Source of the DNA: Tsukamurella sp. PLM1
GTDB taxonomy: Bacteria > Actinomycetota > Actinomycetes > Mycobacteriales > Mycobacteriaceae
NCBI RefSeq assembly: GCF_023168325.1
Contig: NZ_AP025688.1
Span: forward strand, 2,666,001-2,730,000
Direction: 5' to 3'
DNA: 64,000 nucleotides
Every line of letters begins with the position of its first letter. Within the stretch, counting starts at the first letter, position 1. Shown one piece after another: positions 28,825 through 39,313 of this stretch. The notes under the pieces were generated by a model that did not search any database, was not told the DNA's origin, and was given only the letters and a program-made list of their open reading frames with translations. The position numbers and the translations under genes were made by a program.

Positions 28825-29658
28825 CTACTTGTACTGCTGGTTGCCGCCGGCCGCGTTGCCGGGATCGTTGAAGTCGCCACCGCGACCCTGGCCGTGATCG
28901 ACCGGGGCGGCGCTGCGCAGCGACTGCAGCTCCTCGAGCTGACCCTCGAGGTACGTCTTGAGGCGGGTGCGGTACTCGCGCTCGTACGTCTTGAGCTGCT
29001 CGATCCGGCCCTCCAGCACCGTGCGCTGCTGGTTGATCGTGGTCATGATCTCGGTGTGCTTCTGCTCGGCCTCGGCCTGCAGCGAGTCGGACCGCTCCTG
29101 CGCCTGGCGCAGCTGGTTCTCCGACCGGGTCTGGGCGTCGGCCAGCAGCGCGTCGGAGCGCTGACGGGCGTCGGCCACCATGGCGTCGGCCTTCTGCCGC
29201 GCGTCGGCGACCATCGCCTCCGACTGGGCGCGGGCGTCCGAGACCAGCTTCTCGGCCTCGGACCGCGAGTTGTTGGTGAGGCGGTCCGCGGTCTCCTGCG
29301 CCAGACCCAGCACCTTGGCGGCACGCACGTGCGCCTCCTCGGTGGTGGCCGGAGTCCCCGCAGCGGCGGCGGCCGGCTCGGCGACCGCCGGGGTGTTCGG
29401 CGTGGCCGGCGCGGTCGCGGCGAAGGCGACGGTGCTGTCGGCCGACGGCTGGGCGCCGCCACCGGCGCGCGCCTCGCCGAGCTCGCGCTCGAGCTCGGCG
29501 TTGCGCTGCTGCAGGTCGTTGTTCTCGTCGATGAGCCGAGCGAGCTCGGTCTCGACCAGGTCGAGGAACTGGTCCACCTCGTCCTCGTTGTAGCCGCGCT
29601 TACCGATCGGCGGCTTGCTGAACGCGACGTTCCGCACGTCGGCGGGTGTCAGCTTCAT
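28825..29658 (-). CDS. wag31: Wag31 / DivIVA polar growth protein
   Basis: 277 residues. The DivIVA N-terminal lipid-binding domain is clear ([20 protein letters not shown] then [16 protein letters not shown]). A coiled coil follows, then an Ala/Pro-rich interdomain ([20 protein letters not shown]), then a long C-terminal coiled coil ([20 protein letters not shown] repeats). It recruits the elongation machinery to the poles. The ATG at 29658 has a GAGGGG site. The position downstream of yggT/sepF matches Rv2145c. In mycobacteria it is a PknA/B substrate; the phosphosite was not assigned here. Confidence 0.96.
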   Translation of the reverse strand: MKLTPADVRNVAFSKPPIGKRGYNEDEVDQFLDLVETELARLIDENNDLQQRNAELERELGEARAGGGAQPSADSTVAFAATAPATPNTPAVAEPAAAAAGTPATTEEAHVRAAKVLGLAQETADRLTNNSRSEAEKLVSDARAQSEAMVADARQKADAMVADARQRSDALLADAQTRSENQLRQAQERSDSLQAEAEQKHTEIMTTINQQRTVLEGRIEQLKTYEREYRTRLKTYLEGQLEELQSLRSAAPVDHGQGRGGDFNDPGNAAGGNQQYK

Positions 29659-29822
29659 AGGTCGTTTCCCCTCAATTCGGCTGCTCGACAGATCTCAAGT
29701 CACTCGGGCCAACACTGTAACTGGTGCACATCCTGTCACACCAGACCCGTTTGTTCCTCATCACACGGAAATCACGCGATGAAATGTCCGAATCCTCCCC
29801 GCGATAGAGGACGATTCCGTCA

Positions 29823-30113
29823 CTACCGCATCAGGCTTCCGACAATCGACTGCGCGACCACGACCAGCAGAAACAGGACGATGAACGAGAGATCGACCCG
29901 GATCGGTCCCAATGTGGGCGACGGGAGCACCTTGCGGAGCGCCTTGATCGGCGGATCCGTGACGGTGAACACCCCTTCGAGCAGGATCGCGACGATTCCG
30001 GAGGGGAACCACTCGCGGGCGAAGGACTTCACCACCTCGACGATCAGCCGCACGATCAGGAAGAACCAGAAGATCGAGAGCAGTACGTAGACGACCAGCC
30101 AGAATGCTTGCAC
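29823..30113 (-). CDS. YggT family membrane protein
   Basis: 96 residues, two membrane helices (FWLVVYVLLSIFWFFLIVRL and VDLSFIVLFLLVVVAQSIV) around the YggT-typical PIKALRKVLPSPTLGPIRVD segment. It occupies the conserved slot between sepF and wag31 (Rv2146c). The role is not settled; family members are linked to cell division and osmotic response. Start is the GTG at 30113, 23 bp after the sepF stop. A 164-bp gap with possible promoter sequence separates it from wag31. Confidence 0.9.
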   Translation of the reverse strand: MQAFWLVVYVLLSIFWFFLIVRLIVEVVKSFAREWFPSGIVAILLEGVFTVTDPPIKALRKVLPSPTLGPIRVDLSFIVLFLLVVVAQSIVGSLMR

Positions 30114-30136
30114 GGGTACCAGTCTGCCCGAATCCC

Positions 30137-30816
30137 TCAGCGGTTGTAGAAGCCGGTCTCCGCGATCCGCGCCCGGTCCTCCGCGGTGACGTCGACATCG
30201 GCCGTAGCCAGCATGAACACCTTGGTCGTGATCCGGTCGAACGAGCCGTGAAGGGCGAACGTCAGGCCCGCGGCGAAGTCGACCAGACGCTTGGCGTCGG
30301 CGTTGTCCATGGCGGTCAGGTCCATGATCACCGGGATGCCCTCGCGGAAGCGCTCACCGATCGTCCGGGCCTCCTCGTAGGAGGTGGGACGCAGCGTGGT
30401 GATGCGGGACATCGGGTTCTCCTGGCTGAGCACGTCGGCACGGGTGTCCATCGCGAGCGCGCCGCGGGTCGACGGGGCGACGGACCGGGGCGCGTCACGC
30501 AGCGGCTCGAGACGGGGAAGGCGGGCCTCGGCGCGCGCGGGCTCGCGGTAACCGCGGTCGTAGCCGTCGTCGTACGCCGCGCCGCGCCGCGCGGCGTAGC
30601 CGTCGTCGTACGCCGGCGCGTAGTCGTAGTCGTCGGCGCGGCGGCCGTCGAAGGCGTAGCCGCGGTCACCGCGGTAATCCGCGCGGTAGTCGTCGAACTC
30701 GTCATCGAGGCTGCGACGCCCGCGCGGCTGCGGGTGCCCTCGTCGACGTAGCCGTCGTCGTACGCGTCCAGCGGAACCATGCCGAAGTACGCCTTGACCT
30801 TGTGCAGAGTGCTCAT
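30137..30816 (-). CDS. sepF: Cell division protein SepF (apparent frameshift near 30729)
   Basis: About 226 residues. The N-terminal amphipathic segment [20 protein letters not shown] is the membrane-binding helix, followed by a Tyr/Asp/Arg-rich linker ([20 protein letters not shown]) and the conserved SepF core ([20 protein letters not shown] ... [20 protein letters not shown]). The frame breaks near 30729; adding one G to GCGGGCG joins GTRSRA to GRRSLDDEF. SepF anchors FtsZ to the membrane in actinobacteria, which lack FtsA. A GAGGAAGGG site precedes the ATG. Unlike Mycobacterium, no yggS gene lies between it and pgeF. Confidence 0.93.
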
Positions 30817-30947
30817 CTTTGCCCTTCCTCGGCGCCTGCATGGGCTGGTGTGACGGTTGTGACTGTCGTTATGGAAGTGAGATTAGTGTGCTCGACGGAG
30901 AAACGCGGTTCCGACACGCGCACACACGCCGAGAAATCACATCGATG

Positions 30948-31664
30948 TCATTCCGCGTCGTCCCACCAGATCACCGAGGCCAGCCGACCCGTCGGAGCGC
31001 CGCGCCGATGCGAGAAGAGCGTGGGGTCGCTGATCGTGCAGCGCGGATCCTGCGCGACCGCCCCGACCCCCAGTTCCTGCAGTTGGCGCCGGATCCCGGC
31101 GCGCAGGTCGAGCCCGTCCGTGCCCTTGTCGGTGCGGCACCGGCTGCCCGGCAGGTGCTGCTCGACATCGGCGGCCATCGCGGCCGGGACCTCGTACTTG
31201 GCACCGCTCGCGGCGGGGCCGAGGAAGGCGCCGATCCGATCGGGCCGGGCCCCCAGGTTCAGCATCGTCTCGATCACCTTCGGCACGATGCCGATCCGTG
31301 CGCCCACGCGCCCGGCGTGCACCGCGGCCAGCACGCCCGCCTCGTCGTCGGACAGCAGGATCGGCACGCAATCGGCCGTGAGAACGGCGAGCGCGAGGCC
31401 CGGCACCGTCGTCACGACGGCGTCCGTGGCCTCGACGGGCTCGGACCGCGGACCGTCGACGACTGTGACCGTACGGCTGTGGATCTGCTCCATCCAGACC
31501 ACGTGGCCGGGCGCGACGCCGATCTCGCGCTCGAGGCGCAGCCGGTTCGCGGCCACCGCTGCGGGGTCGTCGCCGACGTGGTCGCCCAGATTGAACGACT
31601 CGTACGGTGCCCGCGAGACGCCGCCCGCGCGGGTGGTCGTGACCCGCCGGACGCGCGCCGTCAT
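30948..31664 (-). CDS. pgeF: YfiH/PgeF family (laccase-domain) purine nucleoside / peptidoglycan-editing enzyme
   Basis: 238 residues with the metal-site motifs of the Cu-oxidase_4 family: [11 protein letters not shown] (His), [11 protein letters not shown] (Cys) and [15 protein letters not shown] (His). Family members are reported as zinc-dependent purine nucleosidases/phosphorylases and, in E. coli, as remover of wrongly built UDP-MurNAc-Ser. The start overlaps the ftsZ stop (ATGA), the normal actinobacterial arrangement (Rv2149c). Which activity dominates here cannot be told. Confidence 0.9.
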   Translation of the reverse strand: MTARVRRVTTTRAGGVSRAPYESFNLGDHVGDDPAAVAANRLRLEREIGVAPGHVVWMEQIHSRTVTVVDGPRSEPVEATDAVVTTVPGLALAVLTADCVPILLSDDEAGVLAAVHAGRVGARIGIVPKVIETMLNLGARPDRIGAFLGPAASGAKYEVPAAMAADVEQHLPGSRCRTDKGTDGLDLRAGIRRQLQELGVGAVAQDPRCTISDPTLFSHRRGAPTGRLASVIWWDDAE

Positions 31665-32827
31665 CGGCGGTTCTGCAGGAAGGTCGGCACGTCCAGATCG
31701 TCGAAGTCGTCCCCGGAGGCGGCGGGACGCGCGGACGGGCGGGCCGGGAACGGATCGTCGGTCCGCGGCGGGCGGGCGAAGACGTTGCCGCGGCTGGGCT
31801 CCGGCTCCACAGCCTCCTGTTCGGGGGCCGCGTGCTGGCCGGCGGCCGCACCGATGCGGGTGATCGGCCGGCGCGCGGGCGAGCCGCCGTCGAAGCCCGC
31901 GGCGATGACGGTGATCCGGACCTCGTCGCCGAGGTTGTCGTCGATCACGGTGCCGAAGATGATGTTCGCGTCCTCGTGTGAGGCGCTCTGCACCAGCGAC
32001 GCGGCCTCGTTGATCTCGAACAGGCCCAGGTCGCTGCCGCCGGCGATCGACATCAGGACGCCGTGCGCGCCCTCCATCGAGGTCTCCAGCAGCGGCGAGT
32101 TCACCGCCGCCTCGGCGGCCTTGAGGGCCCGACCCTCGCCCCGCGAGGAGCCGATGCCCATGAGGGCGCTGCCGGCGCCGGACATCACGCTCTTGACGTC
32201 CGCGAAGTCGACGTTGATCAGACCCGGCGTGGTGATCAGGTCGGTGATGCCCTGCACACCGTTGAGGAGCACCTCGTCGGCGCTCTTGAACGCGTCGAGC
32301 GCGGAGACGTTGACGTCGCCGAGCTGCAGCAACCGGTCGTTGGGGATGACGATCAGCGTGTCGCAGGACTCGCGCAGCGAGGTGATACCGGTCTCGGCCT
32401 GCTTGCCGCGGCGCGCACCCTCGAACGTGAACGGACGCGTGACGACGCCGACGGTGAGCGCGCCGAGCTTGCGCGCGATGCTCGCGACGACGGGAGCGCC
32501 GCCGGTGCCGGTGCCGCCGCCCTCGCCCGCGGTGACGAACACCATGTCGGCGCCCTTGAGGAGCTCCTCGATCTCGTCCTTCGCGTCCTCGGCGGCCTTC
32601 CGGCCGACCTCGGGATCGGCGCCGGCACCGAGACCGCGGGTGGACTCGCGACCCACGTCGAGCTTGACGTCGGCGTCGCTCATGATCAGCGCCTGGGCGT
32701 CGGTGTTGATCGCGATGAACTCGACGCCTTTGAGTCCCTGCTCGATCATGCGGTTCACGGCGTTGACGCCGCCGCCGCCGATGCCGACGACCTTGATTAC
32801 GGCGAGGTAGTTGTGCGCGGCGGTCAT
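31661..32827 (-). CDS. ftsZ: Cell division GTPase FtsZ
   Basis: 388 residues. [20 protein letters not shown] (nucleotide-binding loop), the tubulin signature [18 protein letters not shown], and the catalytic loop [11 protein letters not shown] are all present. A Pro-rich linker leads to the C-terminal peptide [13 protein letters not shown] that binds SepF/FtsW partners. The ATG at 32827 has a GGGGAGAAGG ribosome site; longer upstream readings are non-coding leader. Expressed from its own strong promoter and coupled to pgeF. Confidence 0.97.
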   Translation of the reverse strand: MTAAHNYLAVIKVVGIGGGGVNAVNRMIEQGLKGVEFIAINTDAQALIMSDADVKLDVGRESTRGLGAGADPEVGRKAAEDAKDEIEELLKGADMVFVTAGEGGGTGTGGAPVVASIARKLGALTVGVVTRPFTFEGARRGKQAETGITSLRESCDTLIVIPNDRLLQLGDVNVSALDAFKSADEVLLNGVQGITDLITTPGLINVDFADVKSVMSGAGSALMGIGSSRGEGRALKAAEAAVNSPLLETSMEGAHGVLMSIAGGSDLGLFEINEAASLVQSASHEDANIIFGTVIDDNLGDEVRITVIAAGFDGGSPARRPITRIGAAAGQHAAPEQEAVEPEPSRGNVFARPPRTDDPFPARPSARPAASGDDFDDLDVPTFLQNRR

Positions 32828-32879
32828 GTTTCGCCTTCTCCCCTGGGATTGAAGTCTGTGTCTTCGAAACAACCCTAAA

Positions 32880-32908
32880 CCTCTACAAAAGGCTTAAAGT
32901 TATGTCAA
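32880..32908 (-). promoter_or_regulatory. ftsZ promoter
   Basis: On the minus strand a perfect -35 TTGACA (32908-32903) is separated by exactly 17 bp from TAGAGG (32885-32880). A second candidate -10, TAGGGT, lies just downstream. It sits about 55 bp upstream of the ftsZ ATG in a 180-bp AT-richer gap, unlike the overlapping genes of the rest of the cluster. This is the best sigma-A-type match I found in the window and separates ftsZ control from the upstream mur genes. Confidence 0.7.
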
Positions 32909-33007
32909 GTAGTTGGTCTGAAACCAAGGTAGAGGGCGGTGCGGCCACAGGCGCGCAACCGCGCGGGCGTGTCGGGAAAAACGTTCTCGGTGAGCGGAAC
33001 ACCACAC

Positions 33008-33712
33008 TCAGCGGGTGGTCGGCACGTCCGGATTGATCACGGTGAACTCGCGCCCGGGCCGGGTCAGCACCATCCGCAGCGCAGCGACCTTCGCGTCGGT
33101 CCGGGAATCGTCGCCCCAGTAGACGACGCGCTTGTCCCGCAGGACGAACCGGACGTTCGCCGGCGAGTTCGCGCCGATCTCGACCACCTGCCCCTGCAGG
33201 TCGCGCGGCAGCGCTTCGAGCACCGCGATCGCCGCGCGGGTGTCCGGGTCGTCGGACTTCGGGTCGTCGACGGTGAGCCGGGGCGTCAGGATCGGCGGCT
33301 CGTCGACCTTGACGAACGGCACTCCCTTGGCGTCCACCAGCACCGTGCCGCCGGGCCGTTGTGCGTACGCGACCACCTGGCGTTCCCGGACCTGGACAAC
33401 CAGGGTCGACGGGTACGACACAGTGACGGTCGCGCTGTCGATCCACGGGCTCACCGCGATCACCTGCGCCGCGTACGCGTCCCGTTGGCCCGGCGTGATC
33501 TGCAGCAGCGGCCTGCCCTTGAGCGGCGCGACGACCTCCGCCACCCGGTCCGCCGGCGCGTGCTCCGCCCCCGTCACCGACACGTCGCGAGCGGCGAGGA
33601 CCGGCGAGAAGTACGCCGCGGCAGCGAGTCCGCCCACCACGGCCAGCGCGAGCACCGTCAGGAGCAGCCGCCGGATCCCCGGCACCCGCCTCCGCGTCGC
33701 GGGAGCACTCAC
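33008..33712 (-). CDS. ftsQ: Cell division protein FtsQ
   Basis: 234 residues: short cytoplasmic head, one membrane helix ([20 protein letters not shown]), a POTRA domain ([20 protein letters not shown]) and a beta domain ([39 protein letters not shown]). It bridges FtsL/FtsB-type and FtsW/FtsI proteins in the divisome. The GTG overlaps the murC stop by 4 bp. The cytoplasmic head is short for an actinobacterial FtsQ. Confidence 0.93.
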   Translation of the reverse strand: MSAPATRRRVPGIRRLLLTVLALAVVGGLAAAAYFSPVLAARDVSVTGAEHAPADRVAEVVAPLKGRPLLQITPGQRDAYAAQVIAVSPWIDSATVTVSYPSTLVVQVRERQVVAYAQRPGGTVLVDAKGVPFVKVDEPPILTPRLTVDDPKSDDPDTRAAIAVLEALPRDLQGQVVEIGANSPANVRFVLRDKRVVYWGDDSRTDAKVAALRMVLTRPGREFTVINPDVPTTR

Positions 33713-35187
33713 GCGCCCGCCCCGACGGCGCGCTCGGCGAGCGCGGCCAGGATCGACGGTGCCTGCATCGTCACGTCGCCCGCGCCCATGGTGATGACGA
33801 CATCACCGGGGGTCGCTAGGCCGGCGACGACACCGGCCACGTCGGCCTGGCGCGGGACGTAGTGCACCCGAGTGGTGACCTTCTCGGCGATCCGCTCCCC
33901 CGTCACGCCGGGCAGCGGCGCCTCGCGGGCGCCGTACACGTCCAGCACGACCACGTCGTCCGCGAGGCTGAGCGCCTCGGCGAACTCGGCCGCGAACTGT
34001 TGGGTGCGGGAGTACAGGTGCGGCTGGAACGCCACGATCACCCGGCCCGGGGCGGGCTGCTTGGCGACCATCTCCGCCGCCGCGGTGAGCACGGCCCGCA
34101 CCTCCGTCGGGTGGTGCGCGTAATCGTCGAACACCCGCACCTCGTTCTCGGTACCGCGCAGCTGGAACCGGCGGTGCACCCCGCCGAAGCCCTCGACGCC
34201 CTCGATCACGCGGGCGGTGGGCTGCCCCGTGCTGACCACCGCGATGGTCGCGGCGATCGCGTTGAGCGCCATGTGCTTCCCCGGCACCGACAGTAGGATC
34301 GCCCGCTCGGTGAGCTGACGGTTCTCGTCCGAGAAGCGCACCTTCAGCAGACCGCCCTCGGCGCGCGGCTTGTAGTCGAGCAGTTCCGCGATCAGCGTCA
34401 CGTCCGGCGCGAGGTCCCGGCAGCGGCCCTCGCCGTAGCCCAGCACCCGCACGCCGCGGGAACGCAGGGCCGCGTGGGTGCGCTGCGCGAGCGCCGCCGA
34501 GCCGGGATCGTCCAGGCAGGCCACCAGGGTGCCACCCGGACGGATCCGCTCGGTGAACGCGTCGAACACGGCGGTGTACTTCTCCTCGGATCCGAAGAAG
34601 TCCAGGTGATCGGCCTCGACGTTGGTCACCACCACCACGTCCGGGGTGTACTGCAGCAGCGACCCGTCGGACTCGTCGGCCTCGGCGACGAACACGTCTC
34701 CGGTGCCGTGGAAGGCGTTGGTGCCGGACTCGTTGAGCTCGCCGCCGACGGCGAACGACGGGTTCGCGCCGCAGTGCTGCAGGCCCACCACCGCCATCGA
34801 CGTGGTGGACGTCTTGCCGTGCGTCCCGCTCACCAGCAGCGTCCGGTAGCCGTCCATCAGGTCGGCCAGGACCTCGGGGCGCAGGATCACGGGGATGCCC
34901 CGACGGCGCGCCTCCACCAGCTCGGGGTTGTCCTTGGGGATCGCGGCGTGGGTCGTCACCACGACCGTCGGCCCGCCGGGCAGCAGGTCGAGCGCCTCGG
35001 GGCTGTGCCCCACCTGGACCTGGGCCCCGCGGGCGCGCAGTGCGACCACGCCGCGCGACTCCTTGGCGTCGGAGCCGGACACCTGGCCGCCCCGGGCCAG
35101 CAGGATGCGGGCGATGCCGGACATGCCGGCGCCGCCGATGCCCACCATGTGCACCCGCTGCAGCTTCTCGGGAAGCCCGTTCGTCAC
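33709..35187 (-). CDS. murC: UDP-N-acetylmuramate--L-alanine ligase MurC
   Basis: 492 residues. The N-terminal Rossmann motif [20 protein letters not shown], the P-loop [15 protein letters not shown], and the ligase centre ([35 protein letters not shown]) are textbook Mur ligase. It adds L-Ala to UDP-MurNAc. The start is the GTG at 35187 preceded by AGGAGG at 6 nt. The same reading frame continues upstream into murG without a stop, so the sequence as given could encode a fusion; the internal ribosome site argues for two proteins. Confidence 0.93.
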   Translation of the reverse strand: MTNGLPEKLQRVHMVGIGGAGMSGIARILLARGGQVSGSDAKESRGVVALRARGAQVQVGHSPEALDLLPGGPTVVVTTHAAIPKDNPELVEARRRGIPVILRPEVLADLMDGYRTLLVSGTHGKTSTTSMAVVGLQHCGANPSFAVGGELNESGTNAFHGTGDVFVAEADESDGSLLQYTPDVVVVTNVEADHLDFFGSEEKYTAVFDAFTERIRPGGTLVACLDDPGSAALAQRTHAALRSRGVRVLGYGEGRCRDLAPDVTLIAELLDYKPRAEGGLLKVRFSDENRQLTERAILLSVPGKHMALNAIAATIAVVSTGQPTARVIEGVEGFGGVHRRFQLRGTENEVRVFDDYAHHPTEVRAVLTAAAEMVAKQPAPGRVIVAFQPHLYSRTQQFAAEFAEALSLADDVVVLDVYGAREAPLPGVTGERIAEKVTTRVHYVPRQADVAGVVAGLATPGDVVITMGAGDVTMQAPSILAALAERAVGAGA

Positions 35188-36276
35188 TTGCGCCTCCTGG
35201 GCCAGATCGATCGCCGCGGCGGCGACGGTACCGGCCGCGTCGCGGTGCCCGAGGTCGGCGGCCGCGGCGCCCATGCGGGCCAGCCGCGCGCCGTCGGACG
35301 CGAGCGGGATCACCGTCTCCCGCACCAGTTCCGCGGTGAACGCGGCGTCGTCGACCAGCAGTCCGCCGTCGGCCGCCACCACGGGACGGGCGTTGAGCGC
35401 CTGCTCGCCGTTGCCGTGCGCGAGCGGCACGTAGACCGCCGGCAACCCGACGGCGGCGACCTCGGCCACCGTCATCGCCCCGGACCTGCACACAGCCAGG
35501 TCCGCGGCGGCGTAGGCCAGGTCCATGCGCGAGAGGTAGGGCACCGCGACGTAACCCGGCGCGTCCACCGACACGGCGTTCTTCGGGCCGTAGGCGTGCA
35601 GCACCCCGATTCCGGCGGCGGCGAAGTCACTGGCGGCAGCCACGACACCGTCGTTGAGGCGCACGGCACCTTGGCTCCCGCCGAACACGAGGACGACGGG
35701 ACCGTCGGCCGGCAGCCCGAAGTGGGCCCGGGCCTCGGCGCGCAGGGCCGCGCGGTCGAGACCGGTGATGGCGCCACGGACGGGCATCCCGACGACCTCC
35801 GCGGCGATGCCCGACCCGGGCACGGCGGCGAACACCTTCGTGGCCAACCGCGCGCCCACCTTGTTGGCGACGCCCGCGCTGGCGTTCGCCTCGTGGATCA
35901 CAATCGGGATCCGCATGCTGCGGGCCGCGAGGTACGCGGGCAGCGCGACGTAGCCGCCGAAGCCGACGACGACATCGGCCTCCGTGTCGCGCAACACCTT
36001 CCGCGTGCGCCGGACCGCGCCGGCGAGCGCGAACGGCAGCTTCGCCAAGGCTTTGCCGGGCTTGCGCGGCAGCGGCACCGGCGGGATCATCGCGAGCGGG
36101 TAACCACGCTCGGGGACCAGCCGGCCCTCGAGCCCCTTCGGCGTGCCGAGGGCGGTGACCCGCGCGCCGGGCGCCTGGGCAAGGACGGCGTCGGCCACCG
36201 CCAATGCGGGTTCGATGTGACCGGCGGTGCCGCCGCCGGCGACCACCACCGAAACCGGTCGCGAGGAACTCACCAC
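35188..36276 (-). CDS. murG: MurG, lipid II-forming GlcNAc transferase
   Basis: About 363 residues of GT-B fold. The N-terminal glycine motif is [20 protein letters not shown], and the UDP-GlcNAc site includes [16 protein letters not shown] and [20 protein letters not shown] plus [10 protein letters not shown]. It converts lipid I to lipid II on the inner membrane face. Normal for the family is about 360-380 residues, so the domain is complete, but no in-frame stop separates it from murC. A TGA overlapping the murC GTG exists in the next frame, suggesting a lost or gained base near the end. Start is a GTG at 36276 or 36273. Confidence 0.93.
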
Positions 36277-36309
36277 GCCTGTCTGCCCTTTCGAGTCCGC
36301 CCCGCCCGC

Positions 36310-37883
36310 TCACCGCGCCAGGGATCCGCCGGCCGGTCCTGGCGGCGCATCGGGGAGCTCCCGACGCTGACGCGCGAACCGTTCGTCACCGTACGGGAGT
36401 CGATCGTACGGCGACGGCGCGGCCGGAAGCGAAGGCCCACGTCGGGCGGGCGCCGCACGGCCCTGCCGCGGGACGGGGCGCGGGACCGGCCGGGGCGCGG
36501 GGCGGCGGCCCGACGGCACCTCCGGGCGCGGCGGGATGTACGGCAGCGGCTTGGGCAGGCGGAGCAGCCGCCCGGCGCGGCCGTCGCGGCCGCCGGCCAG
36601 GGCCGCGATGGCCTCCGGCTCGTGCCGCGCGGCGTTGGCCAGCAGCCCCATCATGAACAGCACGAGGATCACGGAGTTGCCGCCCGCTGACAGCAGCGGC
36701 AGCTGGATGCCGGTCACCGGCAACAGCCCCACCACGTAGCCCATGTTGATGATCGCCTGCAGCGCGATGAGCGTGGTGATCGTGGCGGCCATGAGGCGCA
36801 GGAACGGATCGGCCACGCGGCACGCGATGCGCATGCCGACCCAGGTGATCGCGGCGAACATCACGATGACCAGTCCCGCGCCGAGGTAGCCGAGCTCCTC
36901 GCCGATGATGGCGAAGATGAAGTCGTTGTGCGCGTTCGGCAGGTAGCTCCACTTCGCGGTGGAGTTGCCGAGCCCCACGCCGAACAGTCCGCCGTCGGCG
37001 AGCGAGTACCGCGCCTGGTTGGACTGGTAGTTCGCGCCGAGCGCGTCGTCGGTGCGTCCCAGCCAGGCCGCGACGCGCGCCGACCGGTAGCCCTCGGCGA
37101 GCGCCAGGAACACGCCCGCGACGAGCACTGCCACGCCGAGCGAGGCGATCAGCTTCGACGACAGGCCCGAGTAGAACAACAGCATCGCGCCGATGGCCGC
37201 GATGATCATGGCGGTCGACTGATTCGGCTCGGCGATCACCAGTGCCGCCATCAGGACCACGACCGGGCCGAGAGGGAGCAGGAGCTCCTTGAGGTTGCCC
37301 TTGCGGCCGCGGTCGGCGAGCAGGTGCGCACCCCAGACGATCAGCGCGACCTTCGCGATCTCCGACGGCTGCAGCGTGAAGCCGCCCACGTCGATCCAGC
37401 GCCGCGCGCCGCCGACCTTCGACCCGATGCCCGGCACCAGCACCGCCATGAGCAGGGCGATCGAGACCAGCACACTGCCGAGCGCCACCCGGCGCAGCAC
37501 CGCGGGGCGCAGGTAGAGCGCGAGGATGAAGGCGACCACGCCCAGCGACACGTAGATGAGCTGGCTGGTGAACTTGCTGTACGGCGAGCCCGTGGCGCTG
37601 ATGTCCTCCACCGACGACGCCGAGAGCACCATCACCAGGCCCATCACGGTGAGTACTGCGGTCAGGCCCAGGATCAGGTGGAATGAGGCCAGCGGGCGGC
37701 GCAGCGCGGCCGCGACGGTGACCGCGGCGTCGCGCACCACCGAGGCGCCGGTGCGCGCGACGTCAGCCCGGTGAGACCGGCCCGCGCCCGTGGCTGCGCG
37801 TCGAACTCCGCGCTCTCGGGTGCGTTCACCCCGCCGGGGGCGAGGTCCGCGTCGGCGTCGCCGGCCTTCGCGGCGCGGCTCAC
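36310..37883 (-). CDS. ftsW: FtsW, SEDS-family septal peptidoglycan polymerase (apparent frameshift near 37771)
   Basis: About 524 residues with ten membrane helices. SEDS signatures include GARRWIDVGGFTLQPSEIAK, LPNAHNDFIFAIIGEELGYL and IQLPLLSAGGNS. The N-terminus lies in another frame: the GTG at 37883 (overlapping the murD stop, GTGA) gives MSRAAKAGDADADLAPGGVN ... ARAGLTG, joined to ADVARTGASVVRDAAV by adding one G to ACCGGGCTG near 37771. The C-terminal tail is long, Pro/Arg-rich and cytoplasmic. It works with PBP3 (pbpB), encoded upstream. Confidence 0.93.
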
Positions 37884-39313
37884 GACGCGGTCCCGAGGGG
37901 CGCGCGGACGCGGCGAAGGCGTCGCCGCGGTGTCCGTACGAGGAGAACATGTCGAGCGAGGCGGCTGCCGGCGCGAGCAGCACGACCGGCGCGGGGCGCC
38001 CGGAACCGTCGCGCGCAGCGGATTCGGCGATCCGCGCGGCCTCGCCGACGACGGAAGCCATGACCGCATCAGCATCGCCGGACACTTGAACAACTTCAGT
38101 CACAGGAGACACAGCACTATCGTCGCTCGAAGTCACCCGAACGACGGGGACATCCGGCGCGTGTCGCGCCATTGCCGCCGCGATCTCCGCCGCGTCGAGG
38201 CCCAGCAGCACCGCGCCGGTGAGCCGGTCGGCCACGCGTTCGATCAACGGCCCGACGTCGGCGCCCTTGAGCTGGCCGCCCGCGATCCACACCACGCGCT
38301 CGTGCGCCTCGATCGAGTTCAACGCCGCGTGCGGGTTCGTGGCCTTCGAGTCGTCGATGTACGTGATCCCGCGCACCTGCGCCACGGGCTCGGCGCGGTG
38401 CGCCCCACCCGGAACGCGGCGAGGGCCTCGCCGGCCTGCACGGCCGACACGCCCACGGCCTGCGCGAGGGCCGTCGCCGCCAGGCCGTCGGCGATGCCCG
38501 CCGGCCCGGGCGGCGACACGCGCGCGGCGGCCACGATCGGGGAACCGGCACCGTCGACCAGGACGCCGGCCCGCACGCCGTACTCTCCCGGGCCCGGCTC
38601 CCCGTCGTGAACCCGACGGTGACCCGGCCCTGCAGCCCGGAGGCCACGGGATCGTCGAGGCCGACGACCGCCAGGTCGCCGGAGAGGGCGCGCGCCTTGT
38701 CCGCGGTGTACGCGGCCATCGAACCGTGCCAGTCGAGATGGTCCTCGGCCACGTTGAGCACGACGCCCGCGCGGGGGCGCACCGACGGCGCCCAGTGCAG
38801 CTGGAAGGAGGACAGCTCAACCGCGAGCACGCGCGGGTCGGCGTCGTCACCGAGCGCGTCGATCACGGGGCGGCCGATGTTGCCGCAGGCCACGGCGCGC
38901 ACGCCGGCGTGCAGCAGGATCGACTCCAGCATCTGGGTGGTGGTGGTCTTGCCGTTGGTGCCGGTGATCACGAGCCAGTCGCGGGGCGTGCCGAACGCGC
39001 CCGCACGGTCGATCCGCCACGCCAGCTCGACGTCGCCGATCACCTCGATCCCCGCGGCCTCGGCGGCCGCGACGACCGGCGCTGTGGGCCGGAACCCCGG
39101 CGCGACCACGACCAGGTCGTAGCCCGACGGGTCGTGCCCGTCGAGATCCACCACCCGCACCCCCGGCACCTCGGCGGCCACCCGGTCCCGCGCCGCGGGC
39201 TTCCCGTCGGCGACGGTGACCGTGGCGCCCAGCCGCAGCAGGGCGCGGGCCACCGCGGGGCCGGTGACGCCGCCACCGGCGACGAGGACATCGGTGCCGG
39301 GGCCGGGGAGCAT
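37880..39313 (-). CDS. murD: UDP-N-acetylmuramoyl-L-alanine--D-glutamate ligase MurD (three frame breaks)
   Basis: Reconstructed as 478 residues. N-terminal domain: DVLVAGGGVTGPAVARALL. P-loop: VITGTNGKTTTTQML. Substrate region: NVAEDHLDWHGSMAAYTADK. Third domain: GITYIDDSKATNPHAALNSI ... DMFSSYGHRGDAFAASA. Single bases are missing near 38598 (GGGG in TTGEPGPGEYG), near 38406 (FRVGAHRAEPVA) and near 37908 (then APLGTAS-stop). Each repair restores known family sequence, and the sum of three makes the gene a whole number of codons. Start ATG overlaps the mraY stop. Confidence 0.9.

Noticed and set aside
36310-38850. 846-residue FtsW with a large N-terminal extension
   Set aside because: The extension is MurD read through lost stops and frame breaks; the GTGA overlap at 37880-37883 marks the true boundary.
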